Assembly: GCA_900553305.1 (NCBI GenBank)
Contig: USDI01000121.1
Coordinates: 1-6,724 of the forward strand
DNA: 6,724 nt
From: an uncultured Lachnospiraceae bacterium
Lineage (GTDB): Bacteria > Bacillota > Clostridia > Lachnospirales > Lachnospiraceae
Direction of reading: 5' to 3'
Numbering within the stretch: the first letter of the stretch is position 1; each line of letters opens with the position of its first letter. Shown piece by piece: positions 1 through 5,862 of the stretch. The notes beneath the pieces are model-generated. The model was not told where the DNA came from. It saw only the letters and a list, made by a program, of their open reading frames with translations, and did no database searches. The translations under genes were made by a program, and so were the position numbers.

Positions 1-272
1 ATCGGGAATGGAATTCTGAGGGATTTTTTACTGAGGCAGGGGGGAACGCAGGAAGCGTCATCCTCCGGATCATCAACATATTCTAAGATATCGCCGGGCT
101 GGCAGTTTAATGCCTTGCAGATGGCATTTAAAGTGGAAAGGCGGACGGCTTTGGCTTTGTTGTTTTTTAAGATGGAAAGGTTGGCAAGGGTGATGTCCAC
201 CTCGTTTGCCAGTTCGGTTAATCCAATCTTGTTTTTTGCCATCACGACGTCCAGATTAATAATAATTGCCAT
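1..272 (-). CDS. YozG-like Cro/CI-family helix-turn-helix regulator, 3' end cut by window
   Basis: A reading frame opens with ATG at 272-270 and stays open for 90 codons to the window edge, so the C-terminus is missing. A GGAGG site lies about 10 bases upstream of the ATG. The protein begins MAIIINLDVVMAKNKIGLTE and is a compact helix-turn-helix domain over roughly residues 5-65. The turn and recognition-helix part reads VDITLANLSILKNNKAKAVR, followed by LSTLNAICKALNCQPGDILEY, the classic end of the small Cro/CI (HTH_26/YozG) family. Such regulators commonly sit beside DUF2975 membrane proteins, as here, 48 bases downstream in the same direction. Its likely role is DNA binding and autoregulation of this pair; the CGATAAA repeats at 853-893 are the obvious candidate target (inference). 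Family members of this kind often end near the DILEY motif or soon after. This one continues at least 25 residues with an acidic stretch and two cysteines (C75, C79). Confidence 0.9.
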   Translation of the reverse strand, partial: MAIIINLDVVMAKNKIGLTELANEVDITLANLSILKNNKAKAVRLSTLNAICKALNCQPGDILEYVDDPEDDASCVPPCLSKKSLRIPFP

Positions 273-320
273 GTATTGTTTACCTCCGTTCATTGTTATG
301 TAAAAGCAGAATCCGTGTCC

Positions 321-767
321 TTATATCGTCAGATCGTTTTCGAGCTTGTAAGTGACTGCCCGGTCAAAGACCTGGGACAGCACTTTACTGAACAGGCCGG
401 CAATCATAAAGGTCAGAATGATGACCAGCACGGCAGGAGTCAGGTAAAGAAACAGGCGGCAGCAGGTAATCAGGGCTATGAAAAAGCTATAGGTTCCCAT
501 GCGGTTAAGGCTCCGGACATTTTCACGGATGAAACAGTTGTCATTTAAGACGCTCCGGAACATCTTTTGCAGCTCACGGATGATTAAGACGGCGAGGATT
601 CCGGACAACATGAAAATGATGCTGAGGGATAAAATATGTACTCTGAAATACGGGTCGTACTTTCCATAACCATAAAGAATGACAGGGACAAGTATGGTAA
701 TGAGCATCCCGGCGTAATACATGAAATCCAGTAACCATTTGGTAAAAAGAGTAAGTTTGTTTTTCAT
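321..767 (-). CDS. DUF2975 family four-helix membrane protein
   Basis: The 148-residue protein is hydrophobic, with four likely membrane helices at about residues 11-33, 43-64, 92-109 and 111-131. Between helices 2 and 3 lies a soluble stretch (66-91) containing LNDNCFIRENVRSLNRMG, which fits the conserved loop of DUF2975 proteins (pattern: F..eNv..L...G). The C-terminus ends in ENDLTI, also typical of the family. An AAAGGA site lies about 9 bases before the ATG, supporting this start. The gene is first in a minus-strand unit with the helix-turn-helix gene 48 bases downstream, a pairing seen repeatedly in Firmicutes. The molecular function of DUF2975 is not known to me. A membrane protein that controls or signals to its cognate DNA-binding partner is a reasonable but unproven idea. 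Length and motifs look complete. Confidence 0.9.
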   Translation of the reverse strand: MKNKLTLFTKWLLDFMYYAGMLITILVPVILYGYGKYDPYFRVHILSLSIIFMLSGILAVLIIRELQKMFRSVLNDNCFIRENVRSLNRMGTYSFFIALITCCRLFLYLTPAVLVIILTFMIAGLFSKVLSQVFDRAVTYKLENDLTI

Positions 768-817
768 AAAGAAGTTTCCTTTCTGTTGTACGGCTATGCA
801 CGATTGACTTTATCCTA

Positions 818-846
818 GATATAACACCATAAATTACGAATGTCAA
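818..846 (-). promoter_or_regulatory. Promoter for the DUF2975/HTH unit
   Basis: Read on the minus strand, a perfect -35 box TTGACA (846-841) is followed by a 17-base spacer and a -10-like TATATC (823-818). This would start transcription about 45 bases before the DUF2975 ATG. The -35 is strong and the -10 matches 4 of 6 consensus bases. The CGATAAA inverted repeat begins 6 bases upstream of this -35. Confidence 0.65.
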
Positions 847-852
847 TAATTA

Positions 853-893
853 TTTATCGAGAAACGATAAAATATTTTTGCGGAACGATAAAA
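853..893. promoter_or_regulatory. Candidate operator: three CGATAAA half-sites between divergent promoters
   Basis: TTTATCG (853-859) and CGATAAA (865-871) form a perfect 7-base inverted repeat with a 5-base spacer. A third half-site, CGATAAA, lies at 886-892. The blocks GAAACGATAAAA (861-872) and GGAACGATAAAA (882-893) are direct repeats exactly 21 bases apart, about two turns of B-DNA, so they would face the same side of the helix. The cluster fills the space between the -35 of the minus-strand promoter (841-846) and the candidate -35 of the plus-strand promoter (904-909). The likely ligand is the helix-turn-helix protein encoded at 1-272, since such regulators usually control their own unit. 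That assignment is inference. Confidence 0.6.
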
Positions 894-903
894 CAAAATC
901 CAG

Positions 904-932
904 TTGCATTCTTATTATGAAACGGCTAAGAT
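904..932 (+). promoter_or_regulatory. Possible promoter for the esterase/deaminase unit
   Basis: TTGCAT (904-909), a 17-base spacer and TAAGAT (927-932) make a modest sigma-70-type promoter pointing at the esterase gene. It would leave a leader of about 60 bases. Both boxes are imperfect (3 of 6 and 4 of 6 consensus), so the call rests mainly on spacing and position. The rest of the leader (933-1001) holds only the ribosome binding site AAGGAG at 985-990, 11 bases before the ATG. Confidence 0.4.
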
Positions 933-1001
933 AAAAGTAATATATATTTTAATCAATAATAAGCAGAAAGCACAGAAAGTACAGAAGGAGCGAAACAACA
1001 G

Positions 1002-1856
1002 ATGAGAAAGAAAATAGAAATTACGGTGAAAAAGCCGCAGTTTTCCGTGACAACGGATGTGTCATTCGCACAGGTGGATGCCTGGTACGGACATACCCGT
1101 ATGGACTTGAAGATGGATATTATTTATCCGGAAGATGACACCCGGTTATACCCTTGTGTAGTATGGGTTTGTGGCGGTGCGTGGATGAAGATGGATAAAT
1201 CCGCACATCTGGCATACCTTTCCAGGCTTGCACGCAAGGGCTTTGTTGTAGCGAGCGTACAGTACCGGACAAGCAATGAGGAGCCGTTCCCGGCAGCTCT
1301 TGAAGATGTGAAGGCCGGAATCCGTTATCTGCGTGCTTATGCAGACCGTTACCATATTGATAAGAAGCACATCGGCATTTCCGGAGAATCTGCCGGCGGT
1401 CATCTGGCAAGCCTTGCAGCACTTGCAACGGATAAGAAGTTTGATGTGGGAGCCTATCTGGAGGAATCCAGTGCACTTCAGGCAGCCTGCCCGTGGTATC
1501 CGGTAGTGGATCTTACAACCATGCCGGGCATGGACAATGAGGCAGAGGCTGCGCTTACCTGGGAAACGATGTTTTTGGGAAAGAATGTTTATAACTTTAA
1601 AAAGGATGCCATGAAGCTTTCCCCGTTACATTATGTAACAAAGACAGCACCTCCGTTCCTGATTATTCACGGAAATGATGATAAGTGTGTTCCGTTTGAG
1701 CAGGGAGTGCGTCTGCATGATGCCCTGGAGGAAGCAGGCTGTGATGTTACGTTACTTGAAGTAGATGGCGCAGACCATGCCGATTTACGATTCTTCCAGA
1801 AGGAAATCTGGGATAATATGATCGCATTTTTTAAGGAGAAACTGAGCAATGATTAA
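1002..1856 (+). CDS. Alpha/beta-hydrolase-fold esterase (BD-FAE / lipase-like)
   Basis: The 284-residue protein shows the order of motifs expected of the alpha/beta-hydrolase esterases related to acetyl-xylan/feruloyl esterases and carboxylesterases. The oxyanion-hole loop is VVWVCGGAW (C57-W61). The nucleophile elbow is GISGESAGGHLAS, with S130 the likely nucleophile. The acid is in HGNDDKCVP (probably D227), and the base in GADHADL (H259). It should hydrolyse a small carboxylic ester in the cytoplasm, as there is no signal peptide; the substrate cannot be read from sequence. The oxyanion motif in this superfamily is usually HGGG or HGGxW, and here the first residue is cysteine. The start is supported by AAGGAG 11 bases upstream. 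The last 8 bases overlap the next gene, so the two are probably cotranscribed. Confidence 0.88.
   Translation: MRKKIEITVKKPQFSVTTDVSFAQVDAWYGHTRMDLKMDIIYPEDDTRLYPCVVWVCGGAWMKMDKSAHLAYLSRLARKGFVVASVQYRTSNEEPFPAALEDVKAGIRYLRAYADRYHIDKKHIGISGESAGGHLASLAALATDKKFDVGAYLEESSALQAACPWYPVVDLTTMPGMDNEAEAALTWETMFLGKNVYNFKKDAMKLSPLHYVTKTAPPFLIIHGNDDKCVPFEQGVRLHDALEEAGCDVTLLEVDGADHADLRFFQKEIWDNMIAFFKEKLSND
1833..1838 (+). promoter_or_regulatory. Ribosome binding site of the deaminase gene, inside the esterase
   Basis: AAGGAG lies inside the esterase 3' end, 10 bases before the ATG at 1849. It fixes the deaminase start at that ATG and supports coupled translation across the 8-base overlap. Confidence 0.75.
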
Positions 1857-2337
1857 ACCACAGGGAAGGCAGCGTATTTCCAAAGAAGATATGTATTTAA
1901 ACAGTGCAGAAAACTTTGCATATCGCAGCACCTGTCTGAAAAGAAAGTATGGCGCTGTGATTGTAAAGGATGATGTGGTGATTTCCACAGGCTATAACGG
2001 TTCGCCAAGGGGCTTTGAAAACTGCTGCGATATCGGGGTATGTCCCCGTATGCAGCGGAACATGCACCAGGGAGAAGGTTACGGAATGTGCCGTGCCATT
2101 CATGCAGAGGCCAATGCGCTGCTGAACTGCTCAAGAGAGCAGACACTGGGAGCAGACCTGTATCTTACCAGTATCAACCCGGAGGATAATTCCATTCATC
2201 CGGCCAGACCCTGTCCGTTATGTGCCCGTCAGATCATTCAGGCAGGCATTCGTAACGTGTACCTGCGCAAGGGCGAGGGACCGGATCAGTATGAGGTCAT
2301 TCCTGCCAGAAACCTTCAGTGGTATCTTCCGGAATAA
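1849..2337 (+). CDS. dCMP deaminase family protein (zinc cytidine/deoxycytidylate deaminase fold)
   Basis: The 162-residue protein carries the zinc deaminase signature: CRAIHAEANALL, with H85 as zinc ligand and E87 as proton shuttle, and PCPLC with C122 and C125 as the other ligands. Upstream, RSTCLKRKYGAVIVKDD and ISTGYNGSPRGFENC match the N-terminal half of dCMP deaminases (ComEB/DCD type). The expected reaction is hydrolytic deamination of dCMP to dUMP, feeding thymidylate synthesis in the cytoplasm. A segment of about ten residues (roughly 109-119, NPEDNSIHPAR) sits between the LYLTS strand and PCPLC, where many dCMP deaminases go straight into the PCxxC motif. Another deaminase substrate (for example a modified base or a cytidine analogue) cannot be excluded. 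The ATG overlaps the end of the esterase gene, which points to an operon, although the two products have no obvious shared pathway. Confidence 0.88.
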   Translation: MIKPQGRQRISKEDMYLNSAENFAYRSTCLKRKYGAVIVKDDVVISTGYNGSPRGFENCCDIGVCPRMQRNMHQGEGYGMCRAIHAEANALLNCSREQTLGADLYLTSINPEDNSIHPARPCPLCARQIIQAGIRNVYLRKGEGPDQYEVIPARNLQWYLPE

Positions 2338-2338
2338 C

Positions 2339-2383
2339 TGTTCTTACGCAGCCAGACACTTGCTGTCAGGCTGCGTAAGAACA
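2339..2383 (+). terminator. Long hairpin after the deaminase gene; possible terminator without a T-run
   Basis: The arms at 2339-2353 and 2369-2383 are perfect 15-base complements (TGTTCTTACGCAGCC and its reverse complement). After one A-A mismatch, three more pairs (2355-2357 with 2365-2367) close a 7-base loop. It begins 2 bases after the deaminase stop and ends 15 bases before the carB -35 box. The sequence after it is AT-rich (TTAATTAAAA) with no T-run on either strand, so it is not a textbook intrinsic terminator. It may end transcription weakly, protect the mRNA 3' end, or be a copy of a dispersed repeat. Confidence 0.55.
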
Positions 2384-2398
2384 TTAATTAAAATTCAA

Positions 2399-2428
2399 TT
2401 GACACTGCTATAGGGCAGGTGATAGAAT
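2399..2428 (+). promoter_or_regulatory. Strong extended -10 promoter for carB
   Basis: A perfect -35 TTGACA (2399-2404), an 18-base spacer and TAGAAT (2423-2428, 5 of 6) are supported by a TGn extension (TGA at 2420-2422). Transcription would start near 2435, leaving a leader of only about 25 bases. That leaves no room for a PyrR-type attenuator between this promoter and carB. Confidence 0.75.
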
Positions 2429-2448
2429 CATTCACAGTGAACAAAAGT

Positions 2449-2454
2449 GGAGGG
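2449..2454 (+). promoter_or_regulatory. Ribosome binding site deciding the carB start
   Basis: GGAGGG lies 6 bases before ATG 2461. The frame is open further upstream to a GTG at 2419, but that codon sits inside the promoter's extended -10 region and could not be on the mRNA. The site therefore fixes the start at 2461. Confidence 0.85.
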
Positions 2455-2460
2455 AAAACA

Positions 2461-5400
2461 ATGCCAAAAAGAACAGATATTCATAAGGTACTTATTATTG
2501 GATCCGGTCCGATTATCATCGGGCAGGCATGCGAATTTGATTATTCCGGCACACAGGCGTGTAAGGCGTTACGGAAGCTGGGATATGAAATTGTTTTAGT
2601 GAATTCCAATCCGGCAACCATTATGACGGATCCGGAAACCGCAGACGTAACGTACATCGAACCGTTGAATGTAGATCGTCTGGAACAGATTATTGCAAAG
2701 GAAAGGCCTGATGCATTACTTCCTAATTTAGGTGGTCAGTCAGGATTGAATCTCTGTTCCGAGTTGAACAAGGCAGGAATCCTTGAAAAATATAATGTGA
2801 AGGTAATTGGCGTTCAGGTAGATGCGATTGAACGTGGTGAAGACAGAATTGAATTTAAGAAGACAATGAACAAACTGGGGATCGAGATGGCTCGCAGTGA
2901 AGTTGCTTATTCCGTTGAAGAAGCACTTGCTATTGCTGAAAAGCTTGGTTACCCAGTTGTTTTACGTCCGGCGTATACCATGGGCGGCGCCGGTGGCGGA
3001 CTCGTTTATAATAAAGAGGAATTAAAGACCGTCTGTGCAAGAGGTCTTCAGGCCAGTCTTGTCGGACAGGTTCTTGTAGAGGAATCCATCTTAGGATGGG
3101 AAGAGCTGGAGCTTGAAGTAGTAAGAGATGCAGAGGGCAACATCATTACGGTCTGCTTCATTGAAAACATTGATCCACTCGGTGTACACACCGGTGACTC
3201 CTTCTGTGCAGCACCGATGCTTACTATTTCCGAAGAATGTCAGAAGAGATTGCAGGAGCAGGCTTACAAGATTGTAGAATCCGTACAGGTGATTGGTGGA
3301 ACGAACGTACAGTTCGCACATGATCCGGTTACCGACCGAATCATCGTTATCGAGATCAATCCACGTACTTCCCGGTCTTCCGCACTTGCTTCCAAGGCAA
3401 CCGGATTCCCGATTGCACTGGTTTCTGCCATGCTGGCATGCGGACTTACCTTAAAGGACATCCCCTGTGGTAAGTATGGTACGCTGGATAAGTATGTACC
3501 GGACGGAGATTATGTTGTAATTAAGTTTGCACGCTGGGCTTTTGAGAAGTTCAAGGGTGTGGAAGATAAGCTGGGTACTCAGATGAGAGCTGTTGGTGAA
3601 GTTATGAGTATCGGTAAGAATTATAAGGAAGCATTCCAGAAAGCAATCCGTTCCCTGGAAACCGGACGTTATGGTCTGGGACATGTGAAGAACTTTGACC
3701 AGTTATCGAAGGAAGAGTTATTAAAGAGACTGGCAACTCCGTCAAGTGAGCGTCATTTCCTGATGTATGAAGCACTTCGTAAGGGTGCAACCGTAGAAGA
3801 AATCTTTGAACTGACGAAGGTAAAGGCATACTTTATCGAACAGATGAAGGAACTGGTAGAAGAAGAGGAAGAGATCTTAAAGCATAAGGGTGAAATGCTG
3901 AGCGATGAACAGTTAACCAAAGCAAAGAAGGATGGCTTCTCCGATAAGTATTTAAGTCAGTTATTGGAGATCCCGGAAGAAGAAATCCGCAACCATCGTA
4001 TTGCAATCGGTGTAGAAGAAGCATGGGAAGGCGTTCACGTAAGCGGAACCGAGGACAGTGCTTACTATTATTCCACCTACAATGCAACGGACAAGGATCC
4101 GGTATCCGACAAGCAGAAGATCATGATTTTAGGCGGCGGCCCGAACCGTATCGGACAGGGTATCGAATTTGACTACTGCTGTGTACATGCGGCTATGGCA
4201 CTTAAGAAGCTTGGCTTTGAAACCATTATCGTGAACTGTAATCCGGAGACGGTTTCGACCGATTATGATACTTCCGATAAGCTCTATTTTGAGCCGTTAA
4301 CACTGGAAGATGTATTAAGCATTTATAAGAAAGAAAAGCCGCTCGGCGTCATTGCACAGTTTGGTGGACAGACCCCGCTTAATCTGGCAGCAGAACTGGA
4401 AAAGAACGGCGTCCGTATTTTAGGAACCGCACCTGCAGTCATTGATCTTGCAGAAGACCGTGACCTGTTCCGTGCGATGATGGAGAAGCTGGAGATTCCG
4501 ATGCCGGAATCCGGAATGGCCGTTACGGTAGACGATGCCATCAGGATTGCAAATAACATTGGATATCCGGTTATGGTACGTCCTTCTTATGTCCTTGGCG
4601 GACGTGGTATGGAGGTCGTTTATGATGATGAGAGCATGGCAGAATATATGAAGGCTGCGGTGGGTGTAACACCGGATCGTCCGATTCTGATTGACCGTTT
4701 CTTAAATCATGCATTAGAATGTGAAGCCGATGCGATCAGTGATGGAGCGCATGCCTTTGTTCCGGCAGTAATGGAGCATATTGAGCTTGCCGGTGTTCAT
4801 TCCGGTGACTCTGCATGTATCATTCCTTCCGTACACATCAGCGAAGAGAATGTAAAGACGATTAAAGAATATACCCGTAAGATTGCAGAAGAAATGCATG
4901 TCAGGGGACTTATGAATATGCAGTATGCGATTGAAAAAGGCAAGGTATTCGTACTGGAGGCAAACCCGAGAGCATCCCGTACCGTGCCTCTTGTTTCCAA
5001 GGTATGCAACATCCGCATGGTACCGCTTGCAACCGATATTATTACCTCTGAAATTACAGGCCGTCCTTCACCGGTACCGGCATTGAAGGAGCAGAACATT
5101 CCTTATCATGGAGTAAAGGAAGCTGTATTCCCGTTCAATATGTTCCAGGAGGTTGATCCGGTACTTGGACCGGAAATGCGTTCTACCGGAGAGGTTCTTG
5201 GCTTATCCGTATCCTGTGGGGAAGCCTTCTTCAAGGCACAGGAAGCCGTACAGTCCAAGCTTCCGTTAGAAGGCACCGTTCTGATTTCCGTGAATAATAA
5301 GGATAAGGACGAAGTGGTTGAAGTGGCAAAGAGCCTTGTCGGAGATGGATTTAAGATCGTTGCAACAAGCGGAACCTTTGCTTATCTGACCGCAGCAGGT

Positions 5401-5682
5401 GTACCTGCTGTCAAGGCAAACAAGCTTTACGAAGGCCGTCCGGATATTTCCGATATGATTGCAAACGGAGAAATCCAGCTCATCGTAAATTCTCCGATCG
5501 GCAAGAGTGGGGTACAGGATGACAGCTATCTGCGTAAGGCAGCAATTAAGGCGAAGGTGCCTTATATTACAACCGTTGCAGCAGCAAAGGCAACGGCAGA
5601 AGGAATCCATTATGTGAAGACACATAAGATGGAGGAGCTGAAGTCCCTACAGGAGCTTCACAGTGAGATCACGGATCTGTAA
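2461..5682 (+). CDS. carB: Carbamoyl-phosphate synthase, large (ammonia) subunit
   Basis: This 1073-residue protein makes carbamoyl phosphate from bicarbonate, ammonia (channelled from CarA glutaminase) and two ATP, for pyrimidine and arginine synthesis. From MPKRTDI the length equals that of E. coli CarB. The first half (about 1-400) has IIGSGPIIIGQACEFDYSG, the ATP-grasp residues R129, R169 and E215, and EINPRTSRSS (E298, N300). The oligomerisation region covers about 400-550. The second half (about 551-930) repeats the plan with ILGGGPNRIGQGIEFDY, R667, R707 and LEANPRASR (E833, N835). The C-terminal MGS-like allosteric domain (about 935-1073) contains ATSGT (T969, T972), K988 in NKLYEGRP and N1010. 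These line up, five residues earlier, with the UMP-binding positions I recall for E. coli, so feedback by UMP is plausible. No carA is next to it: the upstream neighbour is a deaminase, and carB has its own promoter and terminator. No truncation or frameshift is seen. Confidence 0.98.
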   Translation: MPKRTDIHKVLIIGSGPIIIGQACEFDYSGTQACKALRKLGYEIVLVNSNPATIMTDPETADVTYIEPLNVDRLEQIIAKERPDALLPNLGGQSGLNLCSELNKAGILEKYNVKVIGVQVDAIERGEDRIEFKKTMNKLGIEMARSEVAYSVEEALAIAEKLGYPVVLRPAYTMGGAGGGLVYNKEELKTVCARGLQASLVGQVLVEESILGWEELELEVVRDAEGNIITVCFIENIDPLGVHTGDSFCAAPMLTISEECQKRLQEQAYKIVESVQVIGGTNVQFAHDPVTDRIIVIEINPRTSRSSALASKATGFPIALVSAMLACGLTLKDIPCGKYGTLDKYVPDGDYVVIKFARWAFEKFKGVEDKLGTQMRAVGEVMSIGKNYKEAFQKAIRSLETGRYGLGHVKNFDQLSKEELLKRLATPSSERHFLMYEALRKGATVEEIFELTKVKAYFIEQMKELVEEEEEILKHKGEMLSDEQLTKAKKDGFSDKYLSQLLEIPEEEIRNHRIAIGVEEAWEGVHVSGTEDSAYYYSTYNATDKDPVSDKQKIMILGGGPNRIGQGIEFDYCCVHAAMALKKLGFETIIVNCNPETVSTDYDTSDKLYFEPLTLEDVLSIYKKEKPLGVIAQFGGQTPLNLAAELEKNGVRILGTAPAVIDLAEDRDLFRAMMEKLEIPMPESGMAVTVDDAIRIANNIGYPVMVRPSYVLGGRGMEVVYDDESMAEYMKAAVGVTPDRPILIDRFLNHALECEADAISDGAHAFVPAVMEHIELAGVHSGDSACIIPSVHISEENVKTIKEYTRKIAEEMHVRGLMNMQYAIEKGKVFVLEANPRASRTVPLVSKVCNIRMVPLATDIITSEITGRPSPVPALKEQNIPYHGVKEAVFPFNMFQEVDPVLGPEMRSTGEVLGLSVSCGEAFFKAQEAVQSKLPLEGTVLISVNNKDKDEVVEVAKSLVGDGFKIVATSGTFAYLTAAGVPAVKANKLYEGRPDISDMIANGEIQLIVNSPIGKSGVQDDSYLRKAAIKAKVPYITTVAAAKATAEGIHYVKTHKMEELKSLQELHSEITDL

Positions 5683-5712
5683 GAAGATAAAACAGGAAAC
5701 AGAAATGTAGTT

Positions 5713-5747
5713 GAGGGTAGGATTGATGCATCTTACCCTCTTTTTTT
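5713..5747 (+). terminator. Intrinsic terminator after carB
   Basis: GAGGGTA (5713-5719) pairs with TACCCTC (5734-5740). The stem is extended inward by a G-T pair and three more pairs around a 6-base loop (5724-5729). It is followed at once by seven T residues (5741-5747). It lies about 30 bases after the carB stop and separates carB from the LiaF-like gene. Confidence 0.92.
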
Positions 5748-5766
5748 CACCTCTTGACTCAAGGAT

Positions 5767-5840
5767 ATTTACATTTCTTTCGAAATAGAATATAAATGTA
5801 GAAGTAAGAAGAATGTATTATAAGCCACTGAAATGTAAAT
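5767..5840. repeat. 11-base inverted repeat flanking the LiaF-like gene's promoter
   Basis: ATTTACATTTC (5767-5777) is the exact reverse complement of GAAATGTAAAT (5830-5840). The left arm covers the -35 box and the right arm lies about 27 bases after the predicted start point. Another AAATGTA copy overlaps the -10 (5794-5800), and with TACATTT (5770-5776) it makes a nested 7-base inverted repeat. A further copy is at 5703-5709, before the terminator. The set could be a repressor or response-regulator operator, but the motif is AT-rich, so chance is possible. Confidence 0.4.
5768..5796 (+). promoter_or_regulatory. Promoter for the LiaF-like gene
   Basis: TTTACA (5768-5773, 5 of 6) and TATAAA (5791-5796, 5 of 6) are separated by exactly 17 bases. 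Transcription would start near 5803, giving a leader of about 60 bases that ends in GAGG (5851-5854), 8 bases before the ATG. A TTGACT at 5754-5759 also looks like a -35, but it has no good -10 at the right distance. Confidence 0.75.
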
Positions 5841-5862
5841 TAGAAGAAAAGAGGATAAAGGA

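Noticed and set aside
276..548. Plus-strand 90-codon open frame opposite the DUF2975 gene
   Set aside because: It is antisense to a clear membrane protein gene, with low-complexity polar composition and no credible start signals.
809..821. TTTATCC and TATC-N3-GATA near the -10 of the DUF2975 promoter as a fourth operator half-site
   Set aside because: It matches CGATAAA at only 6 of 7 positions and is short and AT-rich, so chance is a sufficient explanation.
574..846. Minus-strand 90-codon open frame over the DUF2975 gene and its promoter
   Set aside because: It overlaps the well-supported DUF2975 frame, starts within the -35 region of its promoter, has no ribosome binding site and shows no family features.
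2222..2413. Plus-strand 63-codon open frame spanning the deaminase 3' end and the hairpin
   Set aside because: It is out of frame with the deaminase, runs through the hairpin and into the carB promoter, and has no recognisable protein features.
2435..2460. Riboswitch or PyrR attenuator in the carB leader
   Set aside because: The predicted leader is only about 25 bases, with no terminator or antiterminator pair between the promoter and the start codon.
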